A DNA stretch of 27,357 nt from Gammaproteobacteria bacterium RIFCSPHIGHO2_12_FULL_37_34 (GTDB taxonomy: Bacteria; Pseudomonadota; Gammaproteobacteria; DSM-16500), in contig MGXW01000100.1 of assembly GCA_001801495.1 (NCBI GenBank), forward strand, positions 1 through 27,357, read 5' to 3'. The notes under the pieces were generated by a model. It searched no databases, was not told the DNA's origin, and was given only the letters and a program-made list of their open reading frames with translations. Positions 1 through 7,225 of the stretch are shown piece after piece; positions within the stretch are counted from its first letter, which is position 1; each line of letters begins with the position of its first letter. Made by a program: the position numbers and the translations under genes.

Positions 1-26
1 ATTGCGACTTCAATAAACAGTTTGTT

Positions 27-740
27 ATGAATATTCGAATCTTAACTTTCAATATCCACAAAGGTATAGGTTGGGGCCGCACTCCTACTCTAGATAAAAT
101 TCATTCACATATTCAAGAATTGCATCCAGATATTATTTTTCTACAAGAAATTCGGGGGTCTCAATTTGAAGAAATTTCTTCTGAAATCTGGCCTCATCTT
201 AGTTACGGAAAAAACGCTATCTATCGTAGTGGTCACCACGGCAATGCCATCCTCAGTAAATTTCCAATTCTGTTATCAGATAATATTGATCTCACTCTGC
301 GCCATTATGAACGTAGAGGTTTACTCCATTCCATCATCAAATTTGGATCTTTCGAGCAAACACTGCATTTACTTTGCGTTCATTTAGGTCTTTCAATACG
401 TGATCAGTTAAAACAATTAAAAAAAATCGTCACTTATATTCAATCTACCCTATCTGATCAAGATCTCTTGATTTTAGGTGGTGATTTTAATGATTGGACA
501 GGATCAGCAACGAAACCATTGATAAAAGGTTTAGGATTGCAAGAAGCATTTTTACATTGCCACCAAGCCTATGCTAGAACGTTTCCTGCTTGGGCACCTT
601 TACTTAAGCTTGATCGGGTTTATTATCGAGGATTTCATGCTAGTTGCGCTCATCGACTTCTTCAACATCCATGGAGAATATTGTCAGATCATATTGCGCT
701 CGAAGCTCATCTGACATTAAAAAATGTTAATGAACAATAG
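27..740 (+). CDS. Endonuclease/exonuclease/phosphatase (EEP) family protein, YbhP-like
   Basis: This 237-residue protein is a compact EEP-fold metal-dependent phosphodiesterase or nuclease. Visible motifs are the N-terminal NIHKG segment, the metal-binding Glu in LQEI (E41), the HLGL segment, GGDFND (D153, N155) and the C-terminal SDH (D221, H222). There is no signal peptide. The stop overlaps the start of the cardiolipin synthase-like gene by 17 bp, so the two are probably co-translated. The same pairing occurs in enterobacteria as ybhP-clsB. The substrate is unknown; EEP proteins can act on DNA, RNA or phospholipids, and the neighbour makes a lipid-related role plausible. Only 26 bp lie upstream and no clear Shine-Dalgarno sequence is seen, so the start is the first ATG that retains the complete first strand of the fold. 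Confidence 0.85.
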   Translation: MNIRILTFNIHKGIGWGRTPTLDKIHSHIQELHPDIIFLQEIRGSQFEEISSEIWPHLSYGKNAIYRSGHHGNAILSKFPILLSDNIDLTLRHYERRGLLHSIIKFGSFEQTLHLLCVHLGLSIRDQLKQLKKIVTYIQSTLSDQDLLILGGDFNDWTGSATKPLIKGLGLQEAFLHCHQAYARTFPAWAPLLKLDRVYYRGFHASCAHRLLQHPWRILSDHIALEAHLTLKNVNEQ

Positions 741-1872
741 GAATACGAATCAAGAAACTATTCTAATCAATGAATTTTATATACCATCATTCATCGCGGA
801 TATTCAAACCGCGAAAGAAACAATTGATATTGAAACTTATATTTTTGAAAACGATAATATAGGTCAAGAAGTAACACATGCATTATGCCATGCTGCTCAT
901 CATGGTGTCCGCGTTCGAATACTAGTGGATGGCATTGGCACACCTAACTTGGGAAATAAAATAACGACGCAATTAGAAACAGCAGGTATTGCAATACGTG
1001 TTTTTCATCCTCTTCCTTGGCTCATTTGGCAATGGTGGCAAACTCGTAATCCTTCAAGTTCCGTTATCTCTCATATATTGCAATTATTTTCAGTAGTGAA
1101 CTCACGTAATCACAGCAAAATAAGCATTATTGACCAACATATTGTGTATGTTGGTAGTGCCAATATTACTGCCAAAAATCTAACTAAAAAAAACGGCGGA
1201 GAAAATTGGCGTGATACAACTGTTAGGTTAACTGGTATTAAAACAGAAGAATTGCAATATGCTTTTGAAAGAAACTGGGGTGGTGTTCCTATTCAAAAAC
1301 GTCTACGATTCGCGTTTCGATCGATTGATCCAAATCCTGTTTTCCGTCTTAATTATTCTTGGCGAAACAGGCGCGCACTTTACATCACCCTTTTAAGACG
1401 CATGCTTCATTGTAAAGAACGCATTTGGATTACAAATGCCTATTTTGTTCCTGATGATGTTTTATTGAAAAAACTGCTTCGTGTAGCTAAAAAAGGAGTA
1501 GACGTACGCATCATGTTGCCATATCAATCGGATGTTTTTATTGTTTCACTTGCTTCTTACACTTTTTATTCAATTTTATTAAAACATGGTGTGGCGATTT
1601 ATGAATATTTGCCCAGCATGTTACATGCTAAAACGCTTATTTTAGATGACTGGTATTGCGTTGGCTCCAGTAATTTAAATTCTCGTAGTTTGCGCCACGA
1701 TTTAGAAGTGGATGTTTGTATTCAAACACTTAAAGCCAAAAGAGCATTAGAACAACAATTCGTGAACGATTTGGAACAGTCGCAAAAAATTAATATTAAC
1801 GATTTAAAAAAGAAACCCTGGTATAAAATGATTGTAGGGCGCTTATTGTTATTTATACGATATTGGATGTGA
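724..1872 (+). CDS. clsB: Cardiolipin synthase-like phospholipase D family protein (ClsB type)
   Basis: This 382-residue phospholipase D superfamily enzyme carries two HKD motifs: H130-x-K132-x4-D137, followed by GSANIT, and H301-x-K303-x4-D308, followed by GSSNLNSRS. Bacterial members of this kind condense phosphatidylglycerol, or phosphatidylglycerol with another lipid head group, into cardiolipin at the inner membrane. The length and the lack of N-terminal transmembrane helices resemble ClsB rather than ClsA. The C-terminus is basic and hydrophobic (GRLLLFIRYW), which could anchor it to membrane. The start overlaps the upstream EEP gene, and an in-frame ATG two codons downstream is an alternative. 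Family assignment is firm; the ClsB subtype is inferred from length and the ybhP-like neighbour. Confidence 0.85.
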   Translation: MLMNNRNTNQETILINEFYIPSFIADIQTAKETIDIETYIFENDNIGQEVTHALCHAAHHGVRVRILVDGIGTPNLGNKITTQLETAGIAIRVFHPLPWLIWQWWQTRNPSSSVISHILQLFSVVNSRNHSKISIIDQHIVYVGSANITAKNLTKKNGGENWRDTTVRLTGIKTEELQYAFERNWGGVPIQKRLRFAFRSIDPNPVFRLNYSWRNRRALYITLLRRMLHCKERIWITNAYFVPDDVLLKKLLRVAKKGVDVRIMLPYQSDVFIVSLASYTFYSILLKHGVAIYEYLPSMLHAKTLILDDWYCVGSSNLNSRSLRHDLEVDVCIQTLKAKRALEQQFVNDLEQSQKININDLKKKPWYKMIVGRLLLFIRYWM

Positions 1873-1878
1873 GCCTTA

Positions 1879-1898
1879 TTTAAGCTTCTCTTAATATG
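1879..1898 (+). promoter_or_regulatory. Candidate PmrA box
   Basis: The two direct half-sites are TTTAAGCTT and CTTAATATG, separated by CT. The known PmrA consensus in Legionella and Coxiella is cTTAATATT-N2-cTTAATATT. The right half matches 8 of 9 positions and the left 6 of 9, with exact N2 spacing. The right half ends where a -35 hexamer would lie relative to the -10 element at 1918, the usual geometry for an OmpR-family activator. It lies in the gap after the clsB-like gene and points at the kinase-like gene. The match was found by eye and not scored statistically. Confidence 0.55.
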
Positions 1899-1915
1899 TA
1901 TTACCTCCCCTATTT

Positions 1916-1923
1916 GCTATACT
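1916..1923 (+). promoter_or_regulatory. Extended -10 promoter element of the kinase-like gene
   Basis: The sequence TTGCTATACT contains TATACT at 1918-1923 preceded by the extended -10 dinucleotide TG one base upstream. No good -35 hexamer is present 17 bp upstream, which fits an activator-dependent promoter. Transcription would begin near 1930, giving a leader of about 40 nt before the GTG at 1971. Confidence 0.5.
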
Positions 1924-1970
1924 GCGAGATTAAGCACGCTCATTTTAAAATAATAAACGAGGATAAAGTT

Positions 1971-3791
1971 GTGGATCCTATTGTTAAAAAGATTAATGAA
2001 AATTTAAAAAATATTAAGCGAACTATTCGCAGTCAATTTAACATCAATGAACCAACCATGCGGCAGCTTGGCAACACTATCGAAATACAATATAAAATAA
2101 GCGTTTTATTATACGACATCCATGATTATCTTAATAAAAACAAAGAAAACCCTTCTGTTGACACCTATTTACAATTACTAAAAGATGTTGATCATCTCAT
2201 TCGTCTATATCAAATCATTGGTGGCAACATAGCTCAAGAATCTCATGAATCTCCTATAAACATCAATCAAGTTCTATTTTTATTATTTAAAACTACGAAC
2301 ATGTCAGAAGAAGAAACACCTAGCGATATTTTTAAAGCAGCTAAACGACTACGGGAAAAACTCTCCATTTATTGTGATCCTGAAAATACAGTTAAGCAAC
2401 AATCAGCACCTCCAAATATTCAAATAAATCTTAATCCTCGAGCAGGTAATGACTATGGTTACAAGCAAATTGATGGAAAAAACGGTGGTGCTCATTCGGC
2501 TGGTCCCTATGGCGGTATATATGAATATAAAGCAAATGACACACAAGAATTTGGCCACAATATGTTGGTCAAGCGCGAAACTTATAAAAACAACCCATGC
2601 TATGGAAAAATCATTGCTGAATTCGTAGGCGGTGCAATTATTAAATCATTAGCGCAAAAACAAGCAGCCAAGATTGTCTTACTTCGTATCGATGATCCTA
2701 ACAATTCTAATCCTTCAGAAAACGTCTATATTGGCTCACAATTTTTTAATGATTATACCGATTTATATAAATTTGCCTATTGGTTGCATCATCAACCTGA
2801 ACCAGAAGATAGACCAAAATTTGCAGGATCATGGAATTATGGGCCCATACAAAAAACCGTATTACGCTGCGTTAAAAAATCTGAATTTGCAACAGTTACT
2901 TGTGCGATGTTAGTTGCTAACATGTTTGATATGCATTCAGCGAACATAGGCTTTGATGGTGGTCAATTAGTTTGTTTAGACTTTGCATCATCGTTATATC
3001 ATTTACATAAAAAAATTCATCCTAATTCTCATTTGCGACTGTTACCAGGTTTTGGACCAACCAATCATTTTCGCGAATATCCACGTGCCATGCGCATTAC
3101 CTATGAAATGGCTGACGCTTTAGATAATGCAGCTAAACAAGATTATACCTCTATCATCAAAGAGTCTTTGGATAAAGTACACGAATTTTATGACGATGAT
3201 ATGGAACCCATTAAACAATTTGCAACACATCTTGGCGTACACAAAGTAAATAAGGAATCGACAGATGGTTATTATGAATCAGCAAAAAATAAATTAATTC
3301 TCCGCATGGAAGCAAGAAAAGCTTCTCTCGCTGAATTTGCATTACAAATTCGCATCGATTTATGCATTGAAAAGCAAAATAGAAAATATCAAGTAAACAA
3401 AGAAAAATTAAAAAAATTAGTTAAGAGTAAGCCAGAATACTTCAAACAACGTTTGCAAGATGGTAATTATCACTTTCGTTTGCGAGAGCATAAGAGTTGC
3501 TATTTGGCTAGATTATTTGGTTTGAGAATAACTGAAAACAAATTTGCTAAAAAATTAAATCGTGCTATTGAAGAACTAAAATTAGATGAAGAAACAAAAA
3601 AGAAATTATTGCCGAGCCAAGAACCAACGAAATCTTGTTTTCCAAACTTATGTTTTAACATCAAGAATATACTTGGTCGCGTTGGTTTATTTAAAAAACC
3701 TGTTGTTCTTGCAGAAGCTTTAGCAAAAGATGGCTTAGGCTTACCTCAAATGATAAATGACTTACCTGGTGTACGCGAGTTACTACCCTAA
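1971..3791 (+). CDS. Putative PI3K/PI4K-like kinase, candidate Dot/Icm effector
   Basis: With a GTG start this gene encodes 606 residues. GAGGA at 1959-1963 lies 7 nt before the GTG; the in-frame ATG at 1896 lacks a ribosome-binding site and sits inside the promoter. Residues 1-150 look helical. A Gly-rich loop follows (GGAHSAGPYGG, 172-182), then a candidate ATP-binding Lys in MLVKRE (K201) and an acidic partner in AEFVGG (E217). The catalytic block DMHSANIGFDGGQLVCLDFA has D320, H322, N325 and the metal-binding D337-F338. Its order and spacing copy the DRHxxN...DGQL...IDFG block of PI3/PI4 kinases. The C-terminal 250 residues are basic and Lys-rich, with no recognised domain. There are no transmembrane segments and no classical signal peptide. 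The PmrA-like box and eukaryotic-like fold suggest a translocated effector acting on host lipids or proteins. The kinase fold is an inference from motifs. Confidence 0.6.
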   Translation: MDPIVKKINENLKNIKRTIRSQFNINEPTMRQLGNTIEIQYKISVLLYDIHDYLNKNKENPSVDTYLQLLKDVDHLIRLYQIIGGNIAQESHESPININQVLFLLFKTTNMSEEETPSDIFKAAKRLREKLSIYCDPENTVKQQSAPPNIQINLNPRAGNDYGYKQIDGKNGGAHSAGPYGGIYEYKANDTQEFGHNMLVKRETYKNNPCYGKIIAEFVGGAIIKSLAQKQAAKIVLLRIDDPNNSNPSENVYIGSQFFNDYTDLYKFAYWLHHQPEPEDRPKFAGSWNYGPIQKTVLRCVKKSEFATVTCAMLVANMFDMHSANIGFDGGQLVCLDFASSLYHLHKKIHPNSHLRLLPGFGPTNHFREYPRAMRITYEMADALDNAAKQDYTSIIKESLDKVHEFYDDDMEPIKQFATHLGVHKVNKESTDGYYESAKNKLILRMEARKASLAEFALQIRIDLCIEKQNRKYQVNKEKLKKLVKSKPEYFKQRLQDGNYHFRLREHKSCYLARLFGLRITENKFAKKLNRAIEELKLDEETKKKLLPSQEPTKSCFPNLCFNIKNILGRVGLFKKPVVLAEALAKDGLGLPQMINDLPGVRELLP

Positions 3792-3838
3792 CAACCAGAG
3801 ACATCCTGCTGTACCATCATGTAATGCTTTTCAATTTG

Positions 3839-3877
3839 ATTCGTCCAATTTATAATGGAAATATAAATTGGACGAAT
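3839..3877 (+). repeat. Perfect 16-bp inverted repeat overlapping the ribosome-binding site
   Basis: The arms are 3839-3854 (ATTCGTCCAATTTATA) and 3862-3877, perfectly complementary, with a 7-nt loop. The right arm contains the only Shine-Dalgarno-like stretch (GGACGA, 3870-3875) before the ATG at 3881. In RNA the hairpin would hide that site. As DNA it could be a dyad operator. There is no T-run, so it is not an ordinary terminator. Confidence 0.7.
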
Positions 3878-3880
3878 ATC

Positions 3881-5107
3881 ATGCCTGACTACCTTCATCG
3901 CACATTAGAATGTTATTTAAAACAAATAGATAGACAGTTTTCTGCTGTTTTAGTCACTGGTCCTAGACAAGTGGGAAAAACTACTCTTTTGCGTTATTTA
4001 AGCAAAAACATGCGTACCTATGTTACCTTAGATGACCCTTTAAATGCCCAATTAGCTAATGAAGAACCCAGATTGTTTTTGCAGCGTTTCAAACCACCTT
4101 TATTAATAGATGAAATACAATATGCTCCTGACTTATTGCCTTATATTAAGATGCACATTGATGAAACACATCAGTTAGGTGCGTTTTGGTTAACAGGTTC
4201 GCAGCAATTTCAATTAATGAAAGGAATTTCTGAATCATTGGCTGGAAGAGTAGGTATAGTTAATCTTTTAGGTTTATCTTTAAAAGAGCAACAGAAAAAT
4301 CCAAAGGTAAGTGAACCTTTTCTTCCTAATGTATTTCAACTCGAAAATCGTGCGAAAAATTCGGTTACCCTATCTTTACAAGATATTTATCGTATTATTT
4401 GGCGTGGTCAATTTCCTGTTATATGCTCCTCTGTTGTCAATCGAGATGTCTTTTACAGCTCCTATGTACAAACCTATTTACAACGTGATATTCGTGATCT
4501 TGCTCATGTGGGTGATATACATACTTTTTTAAAATTTCTACGTGCCGCTGCTGCACGAACAGGACAATTACTCAATATGTCAGATATGAGTAGAGATTGT
4601 GGCGTTAGCCCTATGACTGCAAAAAATTGGTTATCAGTTTTAGAAGCATCAGGAATTATTTATTTATTAGAGCCATATCATAATAATATTACTAGTCGTT
4701 TAATTAAAACACCAAAATTATATTTTCTTGATACAGGATTGTGTGCTTATTTAACAGAGTGGTCTACAGCAGAAACATTAGAAGCTGGTTCAATGTCTGG
4801 TGCTATATTAGAAACATTCATTTTCACTGAAATTTTAAAAAGTTACTGGCACAATGGCAAGCGAGCACCTCTATATTATTATCGAGATAAAGATAAAAAA
4901 GAAATAGACTTACTTATTATACGAGACGATATCATTTATCCTTTAGAATTTAAAAAATCTGCTCGTGTAGATAAAATAACGATTCAATCATTTCATGTTC
5001 TTAAAAAATTTAATAAGAAAATAGGTACGGGTGGTGTGGTTTGTCTAATCAACCAATATTTACCCATCACAGAAAATAATTTTGCAATACCGGTAAGTTA
5101 TTTGTAG
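3881..5107 (+). CDS. AAA_14 ATPase / DUF4143 family protein
   Basis: The protein has 408 residues from the ATG at 3881. An in-frame ATG at 3824 would add 19 residues encoded across the inverted repeat and is less likely. The N-terminal P-loop ATPase has Walker A GPRQVGKTT (K33) and Walker B LLIDEI (D77, E78), followed by a WLTGSQ sensor segment and an AGR motif. The C-terminal half is DUF4143, with YLQRDIRDL, a winged-helix-like stretch, LYFLDTGL, and a PDDEXK-like triad E341-x-D343...E356-x-K358. Proteins of this architecture are common single-gene units in bacteria and archaea and are often horizontally acquired. Their role is not established, although a nuclease-like site is consistent with defence or DNA processing. 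It follows the kinase-like gene by 90 bp and probably has its own control. Confidence 0.9.
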   Translation: MPDYLHRTLECYLKQIDRQFSAVLVTGPRQVGKTTLLRYLSKNMRTYVTLDDPLNAQLANEEPRLFLQRFKPPLLIDEIQYAPDLLPYIKMHIDETHQLGAFWLTGSQQFQLMKGISESLAGRVGIVNLLGLSLKEQQKNPKVSEPFLPNVFQLENRAKNSVTLSLQDIYRIIWRGQFPVICSSVVNRDVFYSSYVQTYLQRDIRDLAHVGDIHTFLKFLRAAAARTGQLLNMSDMSRDCGVSPMTAKNWLSVLEASGIIYLLEPYHNNITSRLIKTPKLYFLDTGLCAYLTEWSTAETLEAGSMSGAILETFIFTEILKSYWHNGKRAPLYYYRDKDKKEIDLLIIRDDIIYPLEFKKSARVDKITIQSFHVLKKFNKKIGTGGVVCLINQYLPITENNFAIPVSYL

Positions 5108-5123
5108 AATAAACATTCTCTTT

Positions 5124-5140
5124 AAACAAACGATTGTTTT
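5124..5140. terminator. Weak hairpin between convergent genes
   Basis: AAACAA and TTGTTT can pair around a 4-nt loop, flanked by T- and A-rich sequence. It sits in the 43-bp gap where the DUF4143 gene and the dioxygenase gene converge. The stem is short and AT-only apart from one pair, so a bidirectional terminator is only tentative. Confidence 0.25.
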
Positions 5141-5150
5141 GCATTCTACT

Positions 5151-6104
5151 TTATTGCCTCGCGCGGTATCTTACAAATGAAGCTTCCTGCCATTTCAGAT
5201 AACTAATGCTTCCATCTGAAAATTGATTTTGCGCATAACGTTCATCTTCGATTAACCTAGAACGCGATTTAACGACAACATGATCCTGTGCGGAATAAAA
5301 TAATGCGAAAGTAAAACGTTCTATTTCTCCTTTTGCTTTTTTGACTACATGTTTTGTCGCTTGAATGTAATCATGCAAAATCAATTGGCCAAATTCACCC
5401 ACTTGAAATAATAAAACAGATTTATCAGAGGCATTTATTTTTTCAAAATCATGGCTATTGCTTGCTTGGATGTAAAGCCCTGCTTCTTCAGGCTCCTCTA
5501 CTTCTTTACCATTACGAAAATAATAAGCTGGAATAATGCCAGTAAACACTCCATGATCAACATGCGCTCCACACCAATTTGGATGAATATTACTCGCATC
5601 GTTTTCTTTGTGATAGTGTAACATTCTCCCATAACCAACCAATGAATCATGCGCCAATCCAACCTCATGATTGATACCAATCACATGGAGTAATAACTTA
5701 CCTGTATTAAAAATCAACTCGCCTAATTCTAAGTACGGTGTTTTTAAATTTATTTCTCGAGGCCATTTATTGCGTAAATTATCTGGGACAAAGGCATAAA
5801 ATGAAGCCTTCTTATCGTCAGTATGCCACTTTCCACTCTGATCTTGAAATTGTTCTGCTCCAAGCTCATAACCTTCTGTTTGACCACTTTCACGATCTGG
5901 AGCATATTGTTGCTTGACCTTGTCCTCCAATGCAGAAAATTGTCGAGCAGCATGCACAAAAGCACGGGATTGATTTTCAAATTCTGGAATATTGCAAATA
6001 CCAACAATGCCTTTATCAAGTAAAGCTGTTCTTAAATAGTGAAGGACAGCTTGGTTAGTAGTGATATGAAGTAAATCATCATATGAAATAACATCCAGTT
6101 TCAC
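5151..6104 (-). CDS. Isopenicillin N synthase family 2-oxoglutarate/Fe(II) dioxygenase
   Basis: This 317-residue protein has a DIOX_N-like N-terminal region (residues 1-110) and a 2OG-Fe(II) oxygenase core. The iron-binding facial triad is visible as H181-x-D183 in CGAHVDHGVFT and H252 in QATKHVV. R263-x-T265 fits the position of the 2-oxoglutarate-binding RxS/T motif. The start is GTG at 6104, preceded by GAGGAG at 8 nt. Family members oxidise small molecules such as amino acids, flavonoids or peptides; the substrate cannot be read from sequence. The adjacent rhodanese gene is on the same strand 42 bp upstream and may be co-transcribed. Confidence 0.85.
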   Translation of the reverse strand: MKLDVISYDDLLHITTNQAVLHYLRTALLDKGIVGICNIPEFENQSRAFVHAARQFSALEDKVKQQYAPDRESGQTEGYELGAEQFQDQSGKWHTDDKKASFYAFVPDNLRNKWPREINLKTPYLELGELIFNTGKLLLHVIGINHEVGLAHDSLVGYGRMLHYHKENDASNIHPNWCGAHVDHGVFTGIIPAYYFRNGKEVEEPEEAGLYIQASNSHDFEKINASDKSVLLFQVGEFGQLILHDYIQATKHVVKKAKGEIERFTFALFYSAQDHVVVKSRSRLIEDERYAQNQFSDGSISYLKWQEASFVRYRARQ

Positions 6105-6146
6105 GTTTCCTGCTCCTCGCTATAGGACCCGAATGCTTGCAATATT

Positions 6147-6467
6147 CTAATACCTTGCCATTTTTGGATCAATTTCATTGGTCCACGCAGTGATTCCACC
6201 GCGTAAATTTTTAACTTGCGTAAAACCTGCTTGAAGAAGAAATTCTGTAGCGCGTCGTGACCGCCCACCAGAATGACAATGAATAATAATAAGTTGATCC
6301 CGATTCAGTTCATTTAAACGGGAAGGTAATTCTTTAAAAGGAATTAAACAGCCGCCTAAATTACAAATGGCATATTCATCTGGATTACGAACATCTAAAA
6401 TTAAAAAATCAGCTTTTGCATTACGCAATGCATCAAGTTCTTGTACGGAAATTTCTGGAATATCCAT
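6147..6467 (-). CDS. Single-domain rhodanese (GlpE/PspE-like sulfurtransferase)
   Basis: The protein has 106 residues and forms one rhodanese domain. LDVRNPDEY is the conserved N-terminal CH2A-like block. The active-site loop is CHSGGR with persulfide-forming C64. The chosen ATG at 6467 has GGAG 6 nt upstream; ATG and TTG codons 4-5 codons further out lack a ribosome-binding site. Rhodaneses transfer sulfane sulfur, for example from thiosulfate to cyanide or thioredoxin. There is no signal peptide, so it is cytoplasmic. It is divergent from the FKBP gene and upstream of the dioxygenase gene on the same strand. Confidence 0.88.
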   Translation of the reverse strand: MDIPEISVQELDALRNAKADFLILDVRNPDEYAICNLGGCLIPFKELPSRLNELNRDQLIIIHCHSGGRSRRATEFLLQAGFTQVKNLRGGITAWTNEIDPKMARY

Positions 6468-6504
6468 GCTATGCTCCATCAATTATAGTAACTTAGCTTA
6501 TGAC

Positions 6505-6533
6505 TTGAAGAGTCTATATCAATGCTATATAGT
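6505..6533 (+). promoter_or_regulatory. Putative sigma-70 promoter for the FKBP gene
   Basis: TTGAAG at 6505-6510 and TATAGT at 6528-6533 are separated by 17 bp. An overlapping TGC-TATATA gives an alternative extended -10. It lies in the divergent gap between the rhodanese and FKBP genes, about 30 nt before the start codon. Confidence 0.45.
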
Positions 6534-6562
6534 TGTAAATCATTTCACGATAAGGAACGTAT

Positions 6563-7066
6563 ATGAAATCATCCATGATTTTTTTTATTTCATTGTTTTT
6601 ATTTTTTCATGTGCCCACTTATGCAATCGATAATCAACCTTCTGGAAATCAACCCACTATGATCAATCCATCTGAATTAAATAAAATAGAAGAAGAGAAA
6701 TTTTTGACGACCAATAAAAGCAAACCCGGCATCATTACCTTAGCAAATGGTTTACAATATAAAGAAATAATTGCGGGTAGTGGCCCTACTCCCACAGTAA
6801 GTGATACCGTCACCGTCCATTATTCTGGCACACTTTTAAATGGGACAGAATTTGATAGTTCTTATAAACGCGGTGAGCCTGCTACTTTTCCCGTTTCTGG
6901 TGTCATCACTGGTTGGACAGAGGCGCTAAAACTTATGAAAACTGGTTCTACATGGGAACTTTATATTCCAGCAAAATTGGCTTATGGCACACGTGGTGTA
7001 CCCCCTATTATTGGCCCTAATCAAATGTTAATTTTTAAAGTACAGTTAATTGGCATCAAAAGATAA
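6563..7066 (+). CDS. Exported FKBP-type peptidyl-prolyl cis-trans isomerase
   Basis: This 167-residue protein has an N-terminal signal peptide (hydrophobic residues 5-17, likely cleavage after TYA). A short linker leads into one FKBP domain from about residue 60 to the end. Active-site landmarks are VHYSGTLLNGTEFDSS, the GWTEAL Trp, AYGTRG and the terminal IFKVQLIGI strand. It catalyses proline isomerisation in protein folding, here in the periplasm. It matches the C-terminal domain of Legionella Mip and Coxiella Mip-like proteins but lacks their long N-terminal dimerisation helix. AAGGA lies 6 nt before the ATG. Confidence 0.9.
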   Translation: MKSSMIFFISLFLFFHVPTYAIDNQPSGNQPTMINPSELNKIEEEKFLTTNKSKPGIITLANGLQYKEIIAGSGPTPTVSDTVTVHYSGTLLNGTEFDSSYKRGEPATFPVSGVITGWTEALKLMKTGSTWELYIPAKLAYGTRGVPPIIGPNQMLIFKVQLIGIKR

Positions 7067-7225
7067 TCCAATTTTCACTAAACAACCTCCGGCATCAAAA
7101 CTATCCTTGAAACAACGGGCCTGATCAGCTATTCTTTTATCTTATAAATATAAAAATTCCAAGAGAAATAAAAACCTAACTCTTGCTTGATTATTTAATA
7201 TTTACAAATTTGCAGCGGGTAAGGA

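Noticed and set aside
1896..1970. N-terminal extension of the kinase-like protein from the ATG at 1896
   Set aside because: No ribosome-binding site, and it overlaps the -35/PmrA-like region and the -10 element. GTG 1971 has a well-spaced GAGGA.
3824..3880. N-terminal extension of the DUF4143 ATPase from the ATG at 3824
   Set aside because: It is encoded across the perfect inverted repeat, and the family usually starts close to the residues after ATG 3881.
7194..7202. TTTAATATT upstream of the MFS gene as a PmrA half-site
   Set aside because: No second half-site at 11-bp spacing on either side (3 of 9 matches at best).
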